From assembly GCA_027186245.1 (NCBI GenBank), contig CP114482.1:26493209-26557208 (forward strand): DNA of 64,000 nt, read 5' to 3'. The stretch is from Coriaria nepalensis. Its lineage: Eukaryota; Streptophyta; Magnoliopsida; Cucurbitales; Coriariaceae. Positions within the stretch are counted from its first letter, which is position 1. Every line of letters starts with the position of its first letter. Both the position numbers and the translations under genes were made by a program. Below are positions 32,717 through 47,550 of this stretch, piece after piece. A model generated the notes under the pieces. The model ran no database searches, was not told where the DNA came from, and saw only the letters and a list, made by a program, of their open reading frames with translations.

Positions 32717-35700
32717 GAATTGGTTTGAATTGATTTCGGATGGTTTACTGACTAAAAGTGACTCAATGACATGATTTTAAGGCTATACAGATGCCTAGTT
32801 GCCTTCAAAAGATCCATTGCAAATTATGCACGAAAGTATTGTTTCAAGTGCGAAAAAAGATTTCGTTCGAATTTCTTTGAAATGATTTAATTACTAAAAG
32901 AGACTCAATGACAAGATTTCAAGGCTAAACAATTGATAATTTGCTTGAAAACATCAATTGCAAGTTATGCACAAAAGTCTCGATTGAAGAGCGAAAATAG
33001 AATTTGTTCAAAATGCTTTCAAATGATTTGATGACTAGAAGAGACTTAATGACATGATTTTAAGGCAAAAAAGATGCATAGTTGCCTTCAATTATTGAAT
33101 TTAAAGTTATGAACGAAAGTCGTGTTTGAAGTGCGAAAAAATAGAATTCTTTCGAATTACTTTTAATTGATTTAATGACTAGAGAAGACTCAATGACATG
33201 ATTTTAAGGCTAAACAAACGCATAATTGCCTTCAATAGATCAATTGCATGTTTTGCACAAAAGTCGTGTTTGAAATGCGAAAATAAAGGTCGTTTGAATT
33301 GATTTCGAATGATTTACTGACTAAAAGTGACTCAATGACATGATTTTAAGGCTATACAAATGCCTAGTTGCCTTCAAAAGATCCATTGCAAGTTATGCAC
33401 GAAAGCCGTGGTTGAGGTGCGAAAAAAGATTTCGTTTAGATTTCTTTGAAATGATTTAATTACTAGAAAAGCCTCGATGACATGATTTCGAGGCTAAGCA
33501 ATGGATAATTTGCTTGAAAACATCAATTGCAAGTTATGCACAAAAGTGTCGATTGAAGAGCGAAAATAGAATTTGTTCAAAATGCTTTCAAATGATTTGA
33601 TGACTAGAAGAGACTCAATGACATGATTTTAAGGCAAAAAAGATGCATAGTTGCCTTCAATTATTGAATTGAAAGTTCTAAACGAAAGTCGTGTTTGAAG
33701 TGCGAAAAAATAGAATTCTTTCGAATTACTTTTAATTGATTTAATGACTAGAGAAGACTCAATGACATGATTTTAAGGCTAAACAAACGCATAATTGCCT
33801 TCAATAGATCAATTGCATGTTTTGCACAAAAGTCGTGTTTGAAATGCGAAAATAGAATTCGTTTGAATTGATTTCGAATGATTTACTGACTAAAAGTGAC
33901 TCAATGACATGATTTTAAGGCTATACAAATGCCTAGTTGCCTTCAAAAGATATGTTGCAAATTATGCACGAAAGTATTGGTTCAAGTGCGAAAAAAGATT
34001 TCGTTCGAATTTCTTTGAAATGATTTAATTACTAAAAGAGACTCAATGACATGATTTCAAGGCTAAACAATTGATAACTTGCTTGAAAACATCAATTGCA
34101 AGTTATGCACAAAAGTCTCGATTGAAGAGCAAAAATAGAATTTGTTCAAAATGCTTTCAAATGATTTGATGACTAGAAGAGATTCAATGACATGATTTTA
34201 AGGCTAAAAAGATGCATAGTTGCCTTCAATTATTGAATTGAAAGTTCTGAACGAAAGTCGTGTTTGAAGTGCGAAAAAATAGAATTCTTTCGAATTACTT
34301 TTAATTGATTTAATGACTAGAGAAGACTCAATGACATGATTTTAAGGCTAAACAAACGCATGATTGCCTTCAGTAGATCAATTGCATGTTTTGCACAAAA
34401 GTCGTGTTTGAAATGCGAAAATAAAGGTCGTTTGAATTGATTTCGAATGATTTACTGACTAAAAGTGACTCAATGACATGATTTTAAGGAAATACAAATG
34501 CCTAGTTGCCTTGAAAAGATCCATTGCAAGTTATGCACAAAAGCCGTGGTTGAGGTGCGAAAAAAGATTTCGTTTAGATTTCTTTGAAATGATTTAATTA
34601 CTAGAAGAGACTCGATGACATGATTTCAAGGCTAAGCAAGGGATAATTTGCTTGAAAACATCAATTGCAAGTTATGCACAAAAGTCTCGATTGAAGAGCG
34701 AAAATAGAATTTGTTCAAAATGCTTTCAAATGATTTGATGACTAGAAGAGACTCAATGACATGATTTTAAGGCAAAAAAGATGCATAGTTGCCTTCAATT
34801 ATTGAATTGAAAGTTCTAAACGAAAGTCGTGTTTGAAGTGCGAAAAAATAGAATTCTTTCGAATTACTTTTAATTGATTTAATGACTAGAGAAGACTCAA
34901 TGACATGATTTTAAGGCTAAACAAACGCATAATTGCCTTCAATAGATCAATTGCATGTTTTGCACAAAAGTCGTGTTTGAAATGCGAAAACAGAATTCGT
35001 TTGAATTGATTTCGAATGATTTACTGACTAAAAGTGACTCAATGACATGATTTTAAGGCTATACAAATGCCTAGTTGCCTTCAAAAGATCCATTGCAAAT
35101 TATGCACCAAAGTATTGGTTCAAGTGCGAAAAAAGATTTCGTTCGAATTTCTTTGAAATGATTTAATTACTAAAAGAGACTCAATGACATGATTTCAAGG
35201 CTAAACAATTGATAATTTGCTTGAAAACATCAATTGCAAGTTATGCACAAAAGTGTCGATTGAAGAGCGAGTATAGAATTTGTTCAAAATGCTTTCAAAT
35301 GATTTGATGACTAGAAGAGACTCAATGACATGATTTTAAGGCTAAAAAGATGCATAGTTGCCTTCAATTATTGAATTGAAAGTTCTGAACGAAAGTCGTG
35401 TTTGAAGTGCGAAAAAATAGAATTCTTTCGAATTACTTTTAATTGATTTAATGACTAGAGAAGACTCAATGACATGATTTTAAGGCTAAACAAACGCATG
35501 ATTGCCTTCAATTGATCAATTGCATGTTTTGCACAAAAGTCGTGTTTGAAATGCGAAAATAAAGGTCGTTTGAATTGATTTCGAATGATTTACTGACTAA
35601 AAGTGACTCAATGACATGATTTTAAGGCTATACAAATGCCTAGTTGCCTTCAAAAGATCCATTGCAAGTTATGCACAAAAGCCGTGGTTGAGGTGCGAAA

Positions 35701-38404
35701 AAAGATTTCGTTTAAATTTCTTTGAAATGATTTAATTACTAGAAGAGACTCGATGACATGATTTCAAGGCTAAACAATGGATAATTTGCTTGAAAACATC
35801 AATTGCAAGTTATGCACAAAAGTCTCGATTGAAGAGCGAAAATAGAATTTGTTCAAAATGCTTTCAAATGATTTGATGACTAGAAGAGACTCAATGACAT
35901 GATTTTAAGGCTAAAAAGATGCATAGTTGCCTTCAATTATTGAATTTAAGGTTCTGAACGAAAGTCGTGTTTGAAGTGCGAAAAAATAAAATTCTTTCGA
36001 ATTACTTTTAATTGATTTAATGACTAGAGAAGACTCAATGACATGATTTTAAGGCTAAACAAACACATAATTGCCTTCAATAGATCAATTGCATGCTCTG
36101 CACAAAAGTCGTGTTTGAAATGCGAAAATAGAATTCGTTTGAATTGATTTCGAATGATTTACTGACTAAAAGTGACTCAATGACATGATTTTAAGGCTAT
36201 ACAAATGCCTAGTTGCCTTCAAAAGATCCATTGCAAGTTATGCACAAAAGCCGTGGTTGAGGTGCGAAAAAAGATTTCGTTTAAAGTTCTTTGAAATGAT
36301 TTAATTACTAGAAGAGACTCGATGACATGATTTCAAGGCTAAACAATGGATAATTTGCTTGAAAACATCAATTGCAAGTTATGCACAAAAGTCTCGATTG
36401 AAGAGCGAAAATAGAATTTGTTCAAAATGCTTTCAAATGATTTGATGGCTAGAAGAGACTCAATGACATGATTTTAAGGCTAAAAAGATGCATAGTTGCC
36501 TTCAATTATTGAATTTAAAGTTATGAACGAAAGTCGTGTTTGAAGTGCGAAAAAATAGAATTCTTTCGAATTACTTTTAATTGATTTAATGACTAGAGAA
36601 GACTCAATGACATGATTTTAAGGCTAAACAAACGCATAATTGCCTTCAATACATCAATTGCATGTTTTGCACAAAAGTCGTGTTTGAAATGCGAAAATAG
36701 AATTCGTTTGAATTGATTTCGAATGATTTACTGACTAAAAGTGACTCAATGACCTGATTTTAAGGCTATACAAATGCCTAGTTGCCTTCAAAAGATCCAT
36801 TGCAAATTATGCACGAAAGTATTTGTTCAAGTGCGAAAAAAGATTTCGTTCGAATTTCTTTGAAATGATTTAATTACTAAAAGAGACTCAATGACATGAT
36901 TTCAATGCTAAACAATTGATAATTTGCTTGAAAACATCAATTGCAAGTTATGCACAAAAGTCTCGATTGAAGAGCGAAAATAGAATTTGTTCAAAATGCT
37001 GTCAAATGATTTGATTACTAGAAGAGACTCAATGACATGATTTTAAGGCTAAAAAGATGCATTTGCCTTCAATTATTGAATTGAACGTTCTGAACGAAAG
37101 TCGTGTTTGAAGTGCGAAAAAATAGAATTCTTTCGAATTACTTTTAATTGATTTAATGACTAGAGAAGACTCAATGACATTATTTTAAGGCTAAACAAAC
37201 GCATAATTGCCTTCAACAGATCAATTGCATGTTTTGCACAAAAGTCGTGTTTGAAATGCGAAAATAGAATTCGTTTGAATTGATTTCGAATGATTTACTG
37301 ACTAAAAGTGACTCAATGACATGATTTTAAGGGTATACAAATGCCTAGTTTCCTTCAAAAGATCCATTACAAATTATGCACGAAAGTATTGGTTCAAGTG
37401 CGAAAAAAGATTTCGTTCGAATTTCTTTGAAATGATTTAATTACTAAAAGAGACTCAATGACATGATTTCAAGGCTAAACAATGGATAATTTGCTTGAAA
37501 ACATCAATTGCAAGTTATGCACAAAAGTCTCGATTGAAGAGCGAAAATAGAATTTGTTCAAAATGCTTTCAAATGATTTGTTGACTAGAAGAGGCTCAAT
37601 GACATGATTTTAAGGCTAAAAAGATGCATAGTTGCCTTCAATTATTGAATTGAAAGTTCTGAACGAAAGTCGTGTTTGAAGTGCGAAAAAATAGAATTCT
37701 TTCGAATTACTTTAAATTGATTTAATGACTAGAGAAGACTCAATGACATGATTTTAAGGCTAAACAAACGCATAATTGCCTTCAATAGATCAATTGCATG
37801 TTTTGCACAAAAGTCGTGTTTGAAATGCGAAAATAAAGGTCGTTTGAATTGATTTCGAATGATTTACTGACTAAAAGTGACTCAATGACATGATTTTAAG
37901 GCTATACAAATGCCTAGTTGCCTTCAAAAGATCCATTGCAAATTATGCACGAAAGTATTGGTTCAAGTGCGAAAAAAGATTTCGTTCGAATATCTTTGAA
38001 ATGATTTAATTACTAAAAGAGACTCAATGACATGATTTCAAGGCTAAACAATGGATAATTTGCTTGAAAACATCAATTGCAAGTTATGCACAAAAGTCTC
38101 GATTGAAGAGCGAAAATAGAATTTGTTCAAAATGCTTTCAAATGATTTGATGACTAGAAGAGACTCAATGACATGATTGTAAGGCTAAAAAGATGCATAG
38201 TTGCCTTTAATTATTGAATTGAAAGTTCTGAACGAAAGTTGTGTTTGAAGTGCGAAAAAATAGAATTCTTTCGAATTACTTTTAATTGATTTAATGACTA
38301 GAGAGGACTCAATGACATGATTTTAAGGCTAAACAAACGCATAATTGCCTTCAATAGATCAATTGCATGTTTTGCACAAAAGTCGTGTTTGAAATGCGAA
38401 AATA
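32717..38404 (+). repeat. Homogenisation zone 4 (10 HOR units)
   Basis: Ten units marked by AAATAAAGGTCG at the start of several A monomers (first about 33285, last about 37834; EcoRI site lost), GGCAAAAAAGATG in C, GAAAGTATTGGTTCAAG in A coupled to GTTCGAATTTC and ACTAAAAGAGACTCAATG in the following B, and GAAAACATCAATTGC in B. Two alternating unit types are visible: one with AAAGGTCG and GCCGTGGTTGAGG, the other with the EcoRI start and GTATTGG. No gene or foreign sequence is seen in these 5.7 kb. Confidence 0.75.
36983..37124 (+). repeat. C monomer with a 2 bp deletion
   Basis: This C monomer is 142 rather than 144 bp. The usual GATGCATAGTTGCC reads GATGCATTTGCC, a loss of two bases near 37061. 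It accounts for most of the small negative drift in the 569 bp register between 29872 and 38405. Confidence 0.85.
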
Positions 38405-41400
38405 GAATTCGTTTGAATTGATTTCGAATGATTTACTGACTAAAAGTGACTCAATGACATGATTTTATGGCTATACAAATGCCTAGTTGCCTTCAAAAGA
38501 TCCATCGCAAATTATGCACAAAAGCCGTGGTTCAGGTGCGAAAAAAGATTTCGTTTAAATTTCTTTGAAATGATTTAATTACTAGAACATACTCGATGAC
38601 ATGATTTCAAGGCTAAACAATGGATAATTTGCCTGAATACATCAATTGCAACTTATGCACAAAAGTATCGATTGAAGAGCGAAAATAGAATTTGTTCAAA
38701 ATGCTTTCAAATGATTTGATGACTAGAAGAGACTCAATGACATGATTTTTGGGCTAAAAAGATGCAAAGTTGCCTTTAATTATGGAATTGAAAGTTCTGA
38801 ATGAAAGTCGTGTTTGAAGTGCGAAAAAATAGAATTCTTTCGAATTACTTTTAATTGATTTAATGACTAGAGAAGACTCAATGACATGATTTTAAGGCTA
38901 AACAAACACATAATTGCCTTCAATAGATCAATTGCATGTTTTGCACAAAAGTCGTGTTTGAAATGCGAAAATAGAATTCGTTTGAATTGATTACGAATGA
39001 TTTACTGACTAAAAGTGATTCAATGACATGATTTTAAGGCTATACAAATGCCTAGTTGCCTTCAAAAGATCCATTGCAAGTTATGCACAAAAGCCGTGAT
39101 TGAAGTGCGAAAAAGGATTTCGTTTGAATTTCTTTGAAATGATTTAATTACTAGACGAGACTCGATGACATGATTTCAAGGCTAAACAATGGATAATTTG
39201 CTTGAATACATCAATTGTAAGTTATGCACAAAAGTCTCGATTGAAGAGCGAAAATAGAATTTGTTCAAAATGCTTTCAAATGATTTGATGACTAGAAGAG
39301 ACTCAATGACATGATTTTAAGGCTAAAAAGATGCATATTTGCCTTCAATTATTGAATTGAAAGTTCTGAACGAAAGTCGTGCTTGAAGTGCGAAAAAATA
39401 GAATTCTTTCGAATTACTTTTAATTGATTTAATGACTAGAGAAGACTCAATGACATGATTTTAAGGCTAAACAAACGCATAATTGCCTTCAATAGATCAA
39501 TTGCATGTTTTGCACAAAAGTCGTGTTTGAAATGCGAAAATAGAATTCGTTTGAATTGATTACGAATGATTTACTGACTAAAAGTGATTCAATGACATGA
39601 TTTTAAGGCTATACAAATGCTTAGTTGCCTTCAAAATATCCATTGCAAGTTATGCACAAAAGCCGTGATTGAGGTGCGAAAAAGGATTTCGTTTAAATTT
39701 CTTTGAAATGATTTAATTACTAGAAGAGACTCGATGACATGATTTCAATGCTAAACAATGGATAATTTGCTTGAAAACATCAATTGCAAGTTATGCACAA
39801 AAGTCTCGATTGAAGAGCGAAAATAGAATTTGTTCAAAATGCTTTCAAATGATTTGATGACTAGAAGAGACTCAATGACATGATTGTAAGGCTAAAAAGA
39901 TGCATAGTTGCCTTTAATTATTGAATTGAAAGTTCTGAACGAAAGTTGTGTTTGAAGTGCGAAAAAATAGAATTCTTTCGAATTACTTTTAATTGATTTA
40001 ATGACTAGAGAGGACTCAATGACATGATTTTAAGGCTAAACAAACGCATAATTGCCTTCAATAGATCAATTGCATGTTTTGCACAAAAGTCGTGTTTGAA
40101 ATGCGAAAATAGAATTCGTTTGAATTGATTTCGAATGATTTACTGACTAAAAGTGACTCAGTGACATGATTTTAAGGCTATACAAATGCCTAGTTGCCTT
40201 CAAAAGATCCATCGCAAATTATGCACAAAAGCCGTGGTTCAGGTGCGAAAAAAGATTTCGTTTAAATTTCTTTGAAATGATTTAATTACTAGAACATACT
40301 CGATGACATGATTTCAAGGCTAAACAATGGATAATTTGCCTGAATACATCAATTGCAACTTATGCACAAAAGTCTCGATTGAAGAGCGAAAATAGAATTT
40401 GTTCAAAATGCTTTCAAATGATTTGACGACTAGAAGAGACTCAATGACATGATTTTAGGGCTAAAAAGATGCATAGTTGCCTTTAATTATGGAATTGAAA
40501 GTTCTGAACGAAAGTCGTGTTTGAAGTGCGAAAAAATAGAATTCTTTCGAATTACTTTTAATTGATTTAATGACTAGAGAAGACTCAATGACATGATTTT
40601 AAGGCTAAACAAACACATAATTGCCTTCAATAGATCAATTGCATGTTTTGCACAAAAGTCGTGTTTGAAATGCGAAAATAGAATTCGTTTGAATTGATTA
40701 CGAATGATTTACTGACTAAAAGTGATTCAATGACATGATTTTAAGGCTATACAAATGCCTAGTTGCCTTCAAAAGATCCATTGCAAGTTATGCACAAAAG
40801 CCGTGGTTCAGGTGCGAAAAAAGATTTCGTTTAAATTTCTTTAAAATGATTTAATTACTAGAAGAGACTCGATGACATGATTTCAAGGCTTAAACAATGG
40901 ATAATTTGCTTGAAAACATCAATTGCAAGTTATGCACAAAAGTCTCGATTGAAGAGAGAAAATAGAATTTGTTCAAAATGCTTTCAAATGATTTGATGAC
41001 TAGAAGAGACTCAATAACATGATTGTAAGGCTAAAAAGATGCATAGTTGCCTTTAATTATTGAATTGAAAGTTCTGAACGAAAGTCGTGTCTGAAGTGCG
41101 AAAAAATAGAATTCTTTCGAATTACTTTTAATTGATTTAATGACTAGAGAAGACTCAATGACATGATTTTAAGGCTAAACAAACACATAATTGCCTTCAA
41201 TAGATCAATTGCATGTTTTGCACAAAAGTCGTGTTTGAAATGCGAAAATAGAATTCGTTTGAATTGATTACGAATGATTTACTGACTAAAAGTGATTCAA
41301 TGACATGATTTTAAGGCTATACAAATGCCTAGTTGCCTTCAAAAGATCCATTGCAAGTTATGCACAAAAGCCGTGATTGAGGTGCGAAAAAGGATTTCTT

Positions 41401-43527
41401 TTGAATTTCTTTGAAATGATTTAATTACTAGACGAGACTCGATGACATGATTTCAAGGCTAAACAATGGATAATTTGCTTGAATACATCAATTGCAAGTT
41501 ATGCACAAAAGTCTCGATTGAAGAGCGAAAATAGAATTTGTTCAAAATGCTTTCAAATGATTTGATGACTAGAAGAGACTCAATGACATGATTGTAAGGC
41601 TAAAAAGATGCATAGTTGCCTTCAATTATTGAATTGAAAGTTCTGAACGAAAGTCGTGTTTGAAGTGCGAAAAAATAGAATTCTTTCGAATTACTTTAAA
41701 TTGATTTAATGACTAGAGAAGACTCAATGACATGATTTTAAGGCTAAACAAATGCATAATTGCCTTCAATAGATCAATTGCATGTTTTGCACAAAAGTCG
41801 TGTTTGAAATGCGAAAATAGAATTCGTTTGAATTGATTTAAAATGATTTACTGACTAAAAGTGACTCAATGACATGATTTTAAGGCTATACAAATGCCTA
41901 GTTGCCTTCAAAAGATCCATTGCAAATTATGCACAAAAGCCGTGGTTCAGGTGCGAAAAAAGATTTCGTTTAAATTTCTTTAAAATGATTTAATTACTAG
42001 AAGAGACTCGATGACATGATTTCAAGGCTTAAACAATGGATAATTTGCTTGAAAACATCAATTGCAAGTTATGCACAAAAGTCTCGATTGAAGAGCGAAA
42101 ATAGAATTTGTTCAAAATGCTTTCAAATGATTTGATGACTAGAAGAGACTCAATAACATGATTGTAAGGCTAAAAAGATGCATAGTTGCCTTTAATTATT
42201 GAATTGAAAGTTCTGAACGAAAGTCGTGTCTGAAGTGCGAAAAAATAGAATTCTTTCGAATTACTTTTAATTGATTTAATGACTAGAGAAGACTCAATGA
42301 CATGATTTTAAGGCTAAACAAACGCATCATTGCCTTCAATAGATCAATTGCATGTTTTGCACAAAAGTCGTGTTTGAAATGCGAAAATAGAATTCGTTTG
42401 AATTGATTTCGAATGATTTACTGACTAAAAGTGACTCAATGACATGATTTTAAGGCTATACAAATGCCTAGTTGCCTTCAAAAGATCCATTGCAAATTAT
42501 GCACAAAAGCCGTGGTTGAGGTGCGAAAAAAGATTTGGTTTAAATTTCTTTGAAATGATTTAATTACTAGAAGAGACTCGATGACATGATTTCAAGGCTA
42601 AACAATGGATAATTTGCATGAAAACATCAATTGCAGGTTATGCACAAAAGTCTCGATTGAAGAGCGAAAATAGAATTTGTTCAAAATGCTTTCAAATGAT
42701 TTGATGACTAGAAGAGACTCAATGACATGATTGTAAGGCTAAAAAGATGCATAGTTGCCTTTAATTATTGAATTGAAAGTTCTGAACGAAAGTTGTGTTT
42801 GAAGTGCGAAAAAATAGAATTCTTTCGAATTACTTTTAATTGATTTAATGACTAGAGAGGACTCAATGACATGATTTTAAGGCTAAACAAACGCATAATT
42901 GCCTTCAATAGATCAATTGCATGTTTTGCACAAAAGTCGTGTTTGAAATGCGAAAATAGAATTCGTTTGAATTGATTTCGAATGATTTACTGACTAAATG
43001 TGACTCAATGACATGATTTTATGGCTATACAAATGCCTAGTTGCCTTCAAAAGATCCATCGCAAATTATGCACAAAAGCCGTGGTTCAGGTGCGAAAAAA
43101 GATTTCGTTTAAATTTCTTTGAAATGATTTAATTACTAGAACCTACTCGATGACATGATTTCAAGGCTAAACAATGGATAATTTGCCTGAATACATCAAT
43201 TGCAACTTATGCACAAAAGTCTCGATTGAAGAGCGAAAATAGAATTTGTTCAAAATGCTTTCAAATGATTTGATGACTAGAAGAGACTCAATGACATGAT
43301 TTTAGGGCTAAAAAGATGCATAGTTGCCTTTAATTATGGAATTGAAAGTTCTGAACGAAAGTCGTGTTTGAAGTGCGAAAAAATAGAATTCTTTCGAATT
43401 ACTTTTAATTGATTTAATGACTAGAGAAGACTCAATGACATGATTTTAAGGCTAAACAAACACATAATTGCCTTCAATAGATCAATTGCATGTTTTGCAC
43501 AAAAGTCGTGTTTGAAATGCGAAAATA

Positions 43528-46500
43528 GAATTCGTTTGAATTGATTACGAATGATTTACTGACTAAAAGTGATTCAATGACATGATTTTAAGGCTATACA
43601 AATGCCTAGTTGCCTTCAAAAGATCCATTGCAAGTTATGCACAAAGGCCGTGATTGAGGTGCGAAAAAGGATTTCGTTTGAATTTCTTTGAAATGATTTA
43701 ATTACTAGACGAGACTCGATGACATGATTTCAAGGCTAAACAATGGATAATTTGCTTGAATACATCAATTGCAAGTTATGCACAAAAGTCTCGATTGAAG
43801 AGCGAAAATAGAATTTGTTCAAAATGCTTTCAAATGATTTGATGACTAGAAGAGACTCAATGACATAATTTTAAGGCTAAAAAGATGCATAGTTGCCTTC
43901 AATTATTGAATTGAAAGTTCTGAACGAAAGTCGTGTTTGAAGTGCGAAAAAATAGAATTCTTTCGAATTACTTTTAGTTGATTTAATGACTAGAGAAGAC
44001 TCAATGACATGATTTTAAGGCTAAACAAATGCATAATTGCCTTCAATAGATCAATTGCATGTTTTGCACAAAAGTCGTGTTTGAAATGCGAAAATAGAAT
44101 TCGTTTGAATTGATTTAAAATGATTTACTGACTAAAAGTGACTCAATGACATGATTTTAAGGCTATACAAATGCCTAGTTGCCTTCAAAAGATCCATTGC
44201 AAATTATGCACAAAAGCCGTGGTTCAGGTGCGAAAAAAGATTTCGTTTAAATTTCTTTAAAATGATTTAATTACTAGAAGAGACTCGATGACATGATTTC
44301 AAGTCTTAAACAATGGATAATTTGCTTGAAAACATCAATTGCAAGTTATGCACAAAAGTCTCGATTGAAGAGCGAAAATAGAATTTGTTCAAAATGCTTT
44401 CAAATGATTTGATGACTAGAAGACACTCAATAACATGATTGTAAGGCTAAAAAGATGCATAGTTGCCTTTAATTATTGAATTGAAAGTTCTGAACGAAAG
44501 TCGTGTCTGAAGTGCGAAAAAATAGAATTCTTTCGAATTACTTTTAATTGATTTAATGACTAGAGAAGACTCAATGACATGATTTTAAGGCTAAAGAAAC
44601 GCATCATTGCCTTCAATAGATCAATTGCATGTTTTGCACAAAAGTCGTGTTTAAAATGCGAAAATAGAATTCGTTTGAATTGATTTCGAATGATTTACTG
44701 ACTAAAAGTTACTCAATGACATGATTTTAAGGCTATACAAATGCCTAGTTGCCTTCAAAAGATCCATTGCATATTATGCACAAATGCCGTGGTTTAGTTG
44801 CGAAAAAAGATTTCGTTTAAATTTCTTTGAAATGATTTAATTACTAGAAGAGACTCGATGACATGATTTCAAGGTTAAACAATGGATAATTTGCTTGAAA
44901 ACATCAATTGCAAGTTATGCACAAAAGTCTCGATTGAAGAGCGAAAGTAGAATTTGTTCAAAATGCTTTCAAATGATTTGATGACTAGAAGAGACTCAAT
45001 GACATGATTTTAAGGCTAAAAAGATGCATATTTGCCTTCAATTATTGAATTGAAAGTTCTGAACGAAAGTCGTGCTTGAAGTGCGAAAAAATAGAATTCT
45101 TTCGAATTACTTTTAATTGATTTAATGACTAGAGAAGACTCAATGACATGATTTTAAGGCTAAACAAACGCATAATTGCCTTCAATAGATCAATTGCATG
45201 TTTTGCACAAAAGTCGTGTTTGAAATGCGAAAATAGAATTCGTTTGAATTGATTACGAATGATTTACTGACTAAAGGTGATTCAATGACATGATTTTAAG
45301 GCTATACAAATGCTTAGTTGCCTTCAAAATATCCATTGCAAGTTATGCACAAAAGCCGTGATTGAGGTGCGAAAAAGGATTTCGTTTAAATTTCTTTGAA
45401 ATGATTTAATTACTAGAAGAGACTCGATGACATGATTTCAAGGCTAAACAATGGATAATTTGCTTGAAAACATCAATTGCAAGTTATGCACAAAAGTCTC
45501 GATTGAAGAGCGAAAATAGAATTTGTTCAAAATGCTTTCAAATGATTTGATGACTAGAAGAGACTCAATGACATGATTGTAAGGCTAAAAAGATGCATAG
45601 TTGCCTTTAATTATTGAATTGAAAGTTCTGAACGAAAGTTGTGTTTGAAGTGCGAAAAAATAGAATTCTTTCGAATTACTTTTAATTGATTTAATGACTA
45701 GAGAGGACTCAATGACATGATTTTAAGGCTAAACAAACGCATAATTGCCTTCAATAGATCAATTGCATGTTTTGCACAAAAGTCGTGTTTGAAATGCGAA
45801 AATAGAATTCGTTTGAATTGATTTCGAATGATTTACTGACTAAAAGTGACTCAATGACATGATTTTAAGGGTATACAAATGCCTAGTTGCCTTCAAAAGA
45901 TCCATCGCAAATTATGCACAAAAGCCGTGGTTCAGGTGCGAAAAAAGATTTCGTTTAAATTTCTTTGAAATGATTTAATTACTAGAACATACTCGATGAC
46001 ATGATTTCAAGGCTAAACAATGGATAATTTGCCTGAATACATCAATTGCAACTTATGCACAAAAGTCTCGATTGAAGAGCGAAAATAGAATTTGTTCAAA
46101 ATGCTTTCAAATGATTTGATGACTAGAAGAGACTCAATGACATGATTTTAGGGCTAAAAAGATGCATAGTTGCCTTTAATTATGGAATTGAAAGTTCTGA
46201 ACGAAAGTCGTGTTTGAAGTGCGAAAAAATAGAATTCTTTCGAATTACTTTTAATTGATTTAATGACTAGAGAAGACTCAATGACATGATTTTAAGGCTA
46301 AACAAACACATAATTGCCTTCAATAGATCAATTGCATGTTTTGCACAAAAGTCGTGTTTGAAATGCGAAAATAGAATTCGTTTGAATTGATTACGAATGA
46401 TTTACTGACTAAAGGTGATTCAATGACATGATTTTAAGGCTATACAAATGCTTAGTTGCCTTCAAAATATCCATTGCAAGTTATGCACAAAAGCCGTGAT

Positions 46501-47511
46501 TGAGGTGCGAAAAAGGATTTCGTTTAAATTTCTTTGAAATGATTTAATTACTAGAAGAGACTCGATGACATGATTTCAAGGCTAAACAATGGATAATTTG
46601 CTTGAAAACATCAATTGCAAGTTATGCACAAAAGTCTCGATTGAAGAGCGAAAATAGAATTTGTTCAAAATGCTTTCAAATGATTTGATGACTAGAAGAG
46701 ACTCAATGACATGATTGTAAGGCTAAAAAGATGCATAGTTGCCTTTAATTATTGAATTGAAAGTTCTGAACGAAAGTTGTGTTTGAAGTGCGAAAAAATA
46801 GAATTCTTTCGAATTACTTTTAATTGATTTAATGACTAGAGAGGACTCAATGACATGATTTTAAGGCTAAACAAACGCATAATTGCCTTCAATAGATCAA
46901 TTGCATGTTTTGCACAAAAGTCGTGTTTGAAATGCGAAAATAGAATTCGTTTGAATTGATTTCGAATGATTTACTGACTAAAAGTGACTCAATGACATGA
47001 TTTTAAGGGTATACAAATGCCTAGTTGCCTTCAAAAGATCCATCGCAAATTATGCACAAAAGCCGTGGTTCAGGTGCGAAAAAAGATTTCGTTTAAATTT
47101 CTTTGAAATGATTTAATTACTAGAACATACTCGATGACATGATTTCAAGGCTAAACAATGGATAATTTGCCTGAATACATCAATTGCAACTTATGCACAA
47201 AAGTCTCGATTGAAGAGCGAAAATAGAATTTGTTCAAAATGCTTTCAAATGATTTGATGACTAGAAGAGACTCAATGACATGATTTTAGGGCTAAAAAGA
47301 TGCATAGTTGCCTTTAATTATGGAATTGAAAGTTCTGAACGAAAGTCGTGTTTGAAGTGCGAAAAAATAGAATTCTTTCGAATTACTTTTAATTGATTTA
47401 ATGACTAGAGAAGACTCAATGACATGATTTTAAGGCTAAACAAACACATAATTGCCTTCAATAGATCAATTGCATGTTTTGCACAAAAGTCGTGTTTGAA
47501 ATGCGAAAATA
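43528..47511 (+). repeat. Supra-HOR block copy 1 (7 units, 28 monomers, 3984 bp)
   Basis: The A monomers of its seven units start with the series TTACG, TTAAA, TTTCG, TTACG, TTTCG, TTACG, TTTCG (bases after GA in the GATT(T/A)C(G) segment). The same series of seven repeats immediately in 47512-51495. Shared rare markers include GACGAGACTCG, ATTTTAGTTGATTT near the D start, GGCTTAAAC-type B, GCATATTATGCACAAATGCC, GCATATTTGCC and CTAAAGGTGATTC. From 43147 to 45868 I counted roughly eight to nine substitutions against the second copy. Confidence 0.85.
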
Positions 47512-47550
47512 GAATTCGTTTGAATTGATTACGAATGATTTACTGACTAA
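45171..47550 (+). repeat. Nested tandem duplication, 1138 bp, inside supra-HOR copy 1
   Basis: Positions 45171-46412 match 46309-47550 at an offset of 1138 bp, with CTAAAGGTGATTC at 45271 and 46409, ATGCTTAGTTGCC, GGGTATAC and GAACATACTCG in both. I saw no difference within the block. It is an eight-monomer period nested within the 28-monomer block. The corresponding event in the second copy is at 49153-51534. Confidence 0.8.
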